Assembly (NCBI RefSeq): GCF_002159495.1
Contig: NZ_NFIT01000012.1
Span: 1-64,000 of the forward strand
Source: Olsenella sp. An293
GTDB lineage: Bacteria; Actinomycetota; Coriobacteriia; Coriobacteriales; Atopobiaceae
DNA length: 64,000 bases
Direction: 5' to 3'
The position numbers and the translations under genes were made by a program. A model generated the notes under the pieces. That model was not told where the DNA came from. It searched no databases and was given only the letters and a program-made list of their open reading frames with translations. This document shows positions 58,769 through 64,000 of the stretch, in pieces (position 1 is the first letter of the stretch; each line of letters opens with the position of its first letter).

Positions 58769-60844
58769 GTGCGATACGCCATCGAACATGAGGTGCCGGG
58801 GCGAGTGCGCCTGACGCTCATCGAGCGTCTTGTCGCATCCGACGTCGTCGCTCTCGAGACGACGCTCTCCTCTTGGGCGGGCGTCGAGCGCGTGCGCGCC
58901 TATCCTCGCATCCGCTCGGTTGCCGTCTGGTATCGCGACGCTCCCGCAAGGACGGCCCTGTTTGATCGACTGGATGCGCTCGCACTCCCCCAGCTCGAAA
59001 AGACGAGCGTCCAGACGCCTGCGGCGCTCGTGCCCGTGGGCGCGCCCGTTGCGCGCAGCATCGTCCGCCTCGTGGGCAACCACCTGATCCGCCGCTGGCT
59101 CCTCCCTCCCGCGCTGCGCGCGGTATGGGCCGGGCTTCACTACCTCGGGTTCCTGCGCGCCGGCCTCGCCTCGCTCAGGCGCGGGCGTCTCGACGTGCCG
59201 GTGCTCGACGCCTCGGCCATCGGCCTCTCGTTTGCCAAGCGCGACCCAAAGACCGCGGCAAGCACCATGTTCTTGCTCGATCTGGGCGAGGCTCTCGAGG
59301 ACGCCACCCGCACGCGCTCCGAGCACGAGCTCATCCGCTCTCTCATGGCCATCCCCCAAAGCGCGCGTCGCCTCGAGGACGGCGAGGAGGTCACCGTGCC
59401 CGCCCAGAGCCTCCGCACGGGCGACCTCGTCGTGGCGCGCACCGGTATGCCCGTGTGCGTCGACGGCGTGGTGGTGCGCGGGGAGGCCATGGTCAATCAG
59501 GCGGCGCTCACCGGCGAGCCGCTCGCCGTGGAGCGCATGGCCGGCGACGACGTCTTTGCCGGCACCGCGGTAGAAGAGGGCGAGATCGTCATCCGCGTGG
59601 GCGCCGAGCCCGCCTCGACCAAGCTCCGCTCCATCGTGAGCCTCGTCGAGGCAACAGAGCAGCTCAAGAGCGAGGTCCAGACGCGCCGCGAGCACCTCGC
59701 GGACCGCTTCGTTCCGTGGAACTTCCTGCTTGCGGGGCTTGTGGCGGCGACCACGAAAAGCCTCGCAAAGACGTCGGCCGCCCTCATGGTCGACTACTCC
59801 TGCGCCCTCAGGCTCACGTCGTCCATCAGCGTGCTCGCCGCCATGAGTCAGAGCGCTCACGAGGGCATGACCGTCAAGGGTGCCAAGCATTTCGAGGCCA
59901 TCGCCGCCGCCGACACCATCGTGTTCGACAAGACGGGAACGCTCACCGAGGCGACGCCCCGGGTCGCGCGCGTACTCGCCCTCGCGCCCGATTGGACCGA
60001 GGACGAGGTCCTACGCACCTCGGCCTGTCTGGAGGAGCACTTCCCCCACCCCGTGGCACGCGCCGTGGTGGCGGCGGCCGCCGCACGCGGTCTCGAGCAT
60101 CGCGAGCGCCACGCCGAGGTCGCCTATATCGTGGCGCACGGCATCGCGTCGGCGCTCGATGGCAAGAGAATCGTCATCGGAAGCCGCCACTTCGTGATGG
60201 AGGACGAGCACGTCGAGGTCACCCCCGAGGCAGAGGCGCTCATCGACGGCGAGCTCGAAGGCCTCTCTCCGCTCTACCTTGCCCAAGACGGAAAGCTGGT
60301 GGGCGCGCTCGGCATCGAGGATCCCTTAAAGGCAGGAGCGCCCGAGGCAATTGCGGCGCTTCGCTCGCAGGGCATCGACCACATCATCATGCTCACCGGC
60401 GATAACGAGCGCACCGCCGCACGCATCGCCGCCGAGGCGGGCATCACCGAGTACCGCGCTGACCTGCTCCCCGAGGACAAGCATGCCTACGTGGAGGCGC
60501 TCGTGGCCCGCGGACAACGCGTCGTCATGGTGGGCGACGGCGTCAACGACGCGCCGGCGCTCTCCGCTGCCGACGTGGGCATTGCCATGGGCACAGGTAC
60601 CGCCATCGCGCAGGAGGTCGCCGACGTCACGCTCGCCGCGGGCGGGCTCGACGCCATCGTGCGCCTGCACGCGCTCAGCCGTTCTCTCATGGGGCGGCTC
60701 GACCGCTCGTTCGTCGCGGTCATGGGCATCAACTCGGCGCTTCTCGCCGCGGGAATCGCCGGCATCATCCAGCCCCAGGTCTCGGCGCTCCTGCACAACG
60801 GCACCACCATCGCGCTGGCCGCAGAAAGCGCTCGACGTCTCTAG
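58769..60844 (+). CDS. P1B-type heavy-metal ATPase without CPC motif
   Basis: 691 aa from GTG 58769. An HMA-like N-terminal domain lacks the CxxC (EHEVPGRVRLTLIERLVASD). Actuator motif is ALTGEPLAVERM, phosphorylation site FDKTGTLTEATP, nucleotide domain MLTGDNERTAARIAAEAG, hinge VGDGVNDAPALSAADVG. In the transport helix the usual CPC/SPC is replaced by DYSCALRLTSS, as in a distinct manganese/iron/zinc-type subgroup. Metal specificity is therefore uncertain. Linked to the DUF6110 gene. Confidence 0.88.
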   Translation: MRYAIEHEVPGRVRLTLIERLVASDVVALETTLSSWAGVERVRAYPRIRSVAVWYRDAPARTALFDRLDALALPQLEKTSVQTPAALVPVGAPVARSIVRLVGNHLIRRWLLPPALRAVWAGLHYLGFLRAGLASLRRGRLDVPVLDASAIGLSFAKRDPKTAASTMFLLDLGEALEDATRTRSEHELIRSLMAIPQSARRLEDGEEVTVPAQSLRTGDLVVARTGMPVCVDGVVVRGEAMVNQAALTGEPLAVERMAGDDVFAGTAVEEGEIVIRVGAEPASTKLRSIVSLVEATEQLKSEVQTRREHLADRFVPWNFLLAGLVAATTKSLAKTSAALMVDYSCALRLTSSISVLAAMSQSAHEGMTVKGAKHFEAIAAADTIVFDKTGTLTEATPRVARVLALAPDWTEDEVLRTSACLEEHFPHPVARAVVAAAAARGLEHRERHAEVAYIVAHGIASALDGKRIVIGSRHFVMEDEHVEVTPEAEALIDGELEGLSPLYLAQDGKLVGALGIEDPLKAGAPEAIAALRSQGIDHIIMLTGDNERTAARIAAEAGITEYRADLLPEDKHAYVEALVARGQRVVMVGDGVNDAPALSAADVGIAMGTGTAIAQEVADVTLAAGGLDAIVRLHALSRSLMGRLDRSFVAVMGINSALLAAGIAGIIQPQVSALLHNGTTIALAAESARRL

Positions 60845-60892
60845 GAAGCATCAATCGGTCCGCTGTGGAGCCTGTCGTTGGGAAGTGGAGAC

Positions 60893-61774
60893 ATGGAACG
60901 GTTCACCGTCGAGCAAGACGGCTTCTTCGGATTCCTCCACTTGCCGGAGCGGCACGTCGAAGCGTACTCCGGCAAGGCGCTCATCGTGCTCGGCGGCAGC
61001 GAGGGCAACGAGAACATCCCGCGCAACCTCGGTGCGCGTTTCGCACGGGAGGGCATCGCCGCGCTCGGCCTGTGCTACTGGAACGTGCCGGGACTCCCCG
61101 ATGAGCTCATCGAGGTGTCGATCGAGCCAATCGAGCGTGCCGTCGCCTATCTCCGGCAGCGTGGCTTTGACCGCGTGGGGATCTACGGCATCTCCAAGGG
61201 CGGCGAGCTGGCGCTTCTCGCCGCCTCGCTCATGCCTCAGATCACCTGCGTCGTCGCCATCTCCCCGCTCGCCTGCGCCATGCCGGGCATCACCGGCAAC
61301 AAAAGCCTTGCCGGCAAGGGTCTGAGCGACCGCTCGAGCTGGACCTGGCGCGGCGAGCCCGTGCCCTGCGCGCGGGGCGGCGGGAGGCTCCCCTACCTCG
61401 GCATCATCCGCCGCATCGTCACCGAGCGCCAGCTCGACATGCGCTTCGTCTACGAGCGGATCATCGAGCGCGCGCCCAAGGAGGCCTGGATTGCCGTGGA
61501 GCGCATCAACGGGCCCGTCCTTCTCGCCAGCCCCTCGCATGACGCCATGTGGCCGAGCGACGAGGCCTGTCGGATCGTCGAGCAGCGCCTCGCCAAGCAC
61601 GCCCATCCCTTCGAGATCACGCGACGCTCCTACGAGTACGCGAGCCACATCCTCGTGCCCATGGAGACACCCTCGCTCAAGCTCTTCCGCGTCGAGCGCG
61701 CCCACCCCGAAGCATGCCGGCAAAGCCGCGAGGACGCCTTCACCCAGACGCTCGCGTTTCTCGCCCGGTGGTAG
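60893..61774 (+). CDS. Alpha/beta hydrolase, BAAT/acyl-CoA thioesterase C-terminal-like
   Basis: 293 aa from ATG 60893. ALIVLGGSEGNENIPRNLGA forms the oxyanion region; the nucleophile elbow is GIYGISKGGELALLAASL (GxSxGG, ~residue 105); the acid and His are in PVLLASPSHDAMWPSDEACR and YEYASHILVPME. This domain occurs in bile acid-CoA:amino acid N-acyltransferases and related thioesterases. A Ser instead of Cys nucleophile suggests hydrolysis. The role is unknown. Confidence 0.82.
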   Translation: MERFTVEQDGFFGFLHLPERHVEAYSGKALIVLGGSEGNENIPRNLGARFAREGIAALGLCYWNVPGLPDELIEVSIEPIERAVAYLRQRGFDRVGIYGISKGGELALLAASLMPQITCVVAISPLACAMPGITGNKSLAGKGLSDRSSWTWRGEPVPCARGGGRLPYLGIIRRIVTERQLDMRFVYERIIERAPKEAWIAVERINGPVLLASPSHDAMWPSDEACRIVEQRLAKHAHPFEITRRSYEYASHILVPMETPSLKLFRVERAHPEACRQSREDAFTQTLAFLARW

Positions 61775-61849
61775 CGAACGCGCGTGCGGAGCCGACTCGG
61801 GAGCATTAATCGTCATGCTCGCCGGTAGGTCGAATGCCCCCACGGCACC

Positions 61850-63302
61850 TCATCGGGCACGCGCCCTCCACCCCAGAAGGAGCGCGGAGTTGACGATGAC
61901 GAGCACCGACCCCGCATTGTGCACGAGCGCCCCCACCACGGGGTTCAGGACGCCCGAGATGGCGAGCGCGATCGCGATGAAGTTGAGCGTCATCGAGAAC
62001 GTGAGGTTGATCTTGATGGTCGTCATCATGCGGCGGGAGAGGCGCAGGAGGTGCGGCAGCTCGGCGATGTCATCGTTCACGAGTGCGATGTCCGCCGCGT
62101 CGACGGCGATATCGCTGCCGATGCCGCCCATGGCGATGCCCACGAGCGCGCGCTTGAGCGCAGGCGCGTCGTTGACGCCGTCGCCGACCATACAAACTCC
62201 CTTGCCCGCGCGCTCCGAGTCATCGATGAAGGAGAGCTTGTCCTCGGGCAGGCAGGCGGCCTTGTAGGTGGTGATGCCGAGTTCGGCAGCCACGTGGGCG
62301 GCCGCCGCCTCGTGGTCCCCCGTGAGGAGCACCGGCTCCACGCCCGTCTCCCGCACTGCCGAAAGCGTAGCGGTGGCGTTCTCGCGCACGCGGTCGGCGA
62401 GCGCAATGAACCCCGCTGCCGCGTCGCCCCAGCCGAGATAGGTAATCGTTGCCCCCTCGGCGCGCGCAGCGTCCACACGCCTCCCCAGCGCGTCCGGTAT
62501 AGCCAGACCGTGCTCCGCCAGCAGCGCGGCGCTGCCGGCGTACACCGTGCGCCCGCCCACCTCGGCCACCACGCCGCGACCGGGCACCATGGCAAAGGAC
62601 GTCGGGTCCTTCGGCGCCGCTCCGGCGTGCTCCGTGGCCGCGGCCACGATGGCGCGCCCGAGGGGGTGCTCGGATCGCTTCTCGGCCGCGCCGGCAACTG
62701 CGAGCAACGCGTCCTCGCTCACGTCCTTCTCGCCCGCGCACACGGAAACCACCTGCGGCTCCCCCGTGGTGAGCGTGCCCGTCTTGTCAAAGCACACGCG
62801 CCTGACCTGCGCCAGGCGCTCGAGCGCGTCCCCCTCGCGCACCAGAAAGCCGTGCCTGGTGGCATTGCCGATCGCCGCCATGATGGCTGTGGGCGTGGCG
62901 AGCACGAGCGCGCACGGGCAAAAGACGACGAGGATGGTGACCGAGCGGATGATCTCGCCCGTCACGAGATAGGTGAGAACTGCTGCCACAAGGGCGATGA
63001 CGACGATCCACACCGCCCAGCGGTCGGCGAGGTTCACGATCTTGGCCTTGCCGGCGTCGGCCGACTGCACGAGGCGAATCATCCGCTGGATGGACGAGTC
63101 CTCGCCCACGCGCGTCGCGGCCATGTCGAACGAGCCGAACTGGTTGACCGTGCCGGACGACACCTCGTCCCCCGGGCTCTTGTCCACCGGCAGGCTCTCG
63201 CCGGTCATGACCGCCTGGTTCACCGAGGTCTGACCGGAGACGATGACGCCGTCTACGGGCACGGCCTCCCCGGGCAGCACGCGTAGGATGTCGCCAGTGA
63301 CT
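61850..63302 (-). pseudogene. P1B-type (Zn/Cd) ATPase lacking its N-terminal third
   Basis: From ~63300 leftward the protein is standard: TGDILRVLPGEAVPVDGVIV, MTGESLPVDKSPGDEVSSGT, the metal-binding VVFCPCALVLATP, FDKTGTLTTGEP, VGDGVNDAPALKRALVG and a normal C-terminus. The metal-binding domain and first four helices are missing. Upstream of 63302 the frame reads unrelated residues for ~38 codons from a candidate ATG at 63415. The break at ~63300 marks an insertion or recombination. The truncated protein cannot be a working pump. Confidence 0.85.
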
Positions 63303-63534
63303 GATCCAGTACGGGTGCTGCAGATGCGAGTCGCGTCGTACCTCCTAAGGGCTGATTCGCGATTTCGGGAATGACTCAATTGATTTGCGAAACCGCAGGT
63401 CGCTCCTTTAATCACTCCCTGATTTCCGCCGGGGTTCGTAGCGGGTGGCGTGAAAAGGGGTGATTCAAAGGGTCGGAGAGATGCCTATAGCGCAATCGTC
63501 TGGTATTGGCGCGGTGGGGGACTTCTCGCCTCCA

Positions 63535-63774
63535 TCAGTCCAAATCGTCAAGCTCCGAAAGCCTTGCGAGCTCGATGGCCGAATCGACCGCCTCTTCGAA
63601 ATCGACGCCTTCCGCATAGGGCGATGCCGAGACGTAAGAGGACCAGATGCCCCGCATCATATCGGATCTTCTGACCTCGCCGAGCACGGCCTCGTAGTCG
63701 CCCATCTTGCCGAGTGAACCGCGCCTGGAGGCGGTAGCGACAGCGGCTTCGTGCAGGGAATCCCGCCAGCCACA
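63535..63774 (-). pseudogene. C-terminal fragment of an unidentified gene
   Basis: The minus strand reads WRDSLHEAAVATASRRGSLG, KMGDYEAVLGEVRRSDMMRG, IWSSYVSASPYAEGVDFEEA, VDSAIELARLSELDDLD then TGA (63537-63535). Composition and periodicity look like a genuine protein end. The frame is closed by a stop at 63777 and no good start exists, so it is a fragment or a 56-aa ORF from the internal Met. Family not identified. Confidence 0.4.
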
Positions 63775-64000
63775 TTAACCCGTCGCCCGCGAAAGACGTC
63801 GAGCTAGAGAAAAGGACCTATTTCCCGTCATGGATTGGGTTTACCAGCATGACTAGAGCCCTAGTGTAATTGGCTGGATCACCGTTCCGGGAACCGGTAT
63901 CGACCTACCTGTCCGCCAAGCTCCCTCTTCAGCTCCAGCCTAGTATCTGACTCGCGCCGCTATAAGCGAAAGCCGAAGAGATGCGTCTTAGCCAAGAAAA
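63775..64000. other. Window end without a recognisable gene
   Basis: About 225 bp with lower GC than average and no supported frame. CCGTTCCGGGAACCGG (63883-63898) is an imperfect palindrome. Confidence 0.4.

Overview
The window is high-GC DNA (mostly about 65-72% by eye) with gene families and gene order typical of a Coriobacteriia-type actinobacterium (Olsenella/Collinsella/Atopobium relatives): XRE regulators fused to membrane helices, DUF3793 plus flavodoxin, a DUF6110 protein beside a P-type ATPase, oleate hydratase, FeoAB and heterodimeric ABC exporters. The genus is an inference; there is no rRNA or other marker gene here.

Positions 1 to about 28,100 are the right part of an integrated siphovirus-like prophage. 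The lysogeny block runs rightward at its right edge: cI-like repressor, a second XRE regulator, a small ORF, then a tyrosine integrase whose stop codon abuts the attachment site. Everything else phage-like runs leftward: a small HTH (excisionase-like) protein, a primase-helicase, a zinc-ribbon protein, TerS, TerL, portal, scaffold, major capsid, three head-tail joining proteins, Dit, Tal, a collagen-like fibre and a BspA-like fibre. The left end and any lysis genes lie outside the window. The prophage looks damaged. The tape-measure gene is reduced to about 60 C-terminal codons, and major tail protein and tail chaperones are absent. Portal and scaffold are separated by 9.4 kb of non-phage cargo: an SRAP protein, a four-gene leftward operon (type III methylase, type III restriction subunit, Abi_C protein, unknown protein), GC-rich repeat elements, and a low-GC CPBP protease segment that supplies the last codons of the portal gene.

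Integration removed the 5' end of a host XRE/membrane regulator (28,106-28,654). To the right is chromosome: AraC regulator with a divergent heterodimeric ABC exporter; methyltransferase and TetR genes sharing a matching operator; an XRE/zinc-ribbon regulator; YjbR, GyrI-like and DUF3795 genes around a canonical Gram-positive SOS box; a GntR-controlled ABC transporter; an IS3 remnant; two AAA_14/DUF4143 ATPases; TetR and oleate hydratase; FeoAB with a divergent AraC gene; DUF3793-flavodoxin; two P1B ATPases (one truncated); and an alpha/beta hydrolase.

Noncoding structure is abundant: a ten-site GAGAC iteron-like cluster at the primase 3' end, six copies of a GSCGAGAAGAACG motif confined to 14.9-19.3 kb, a dispersed ~400-bp GC-rich repeat present in both prophage and chromosome, REP-like palindromes, and several palindromic operators that pair with adjacent regulators.
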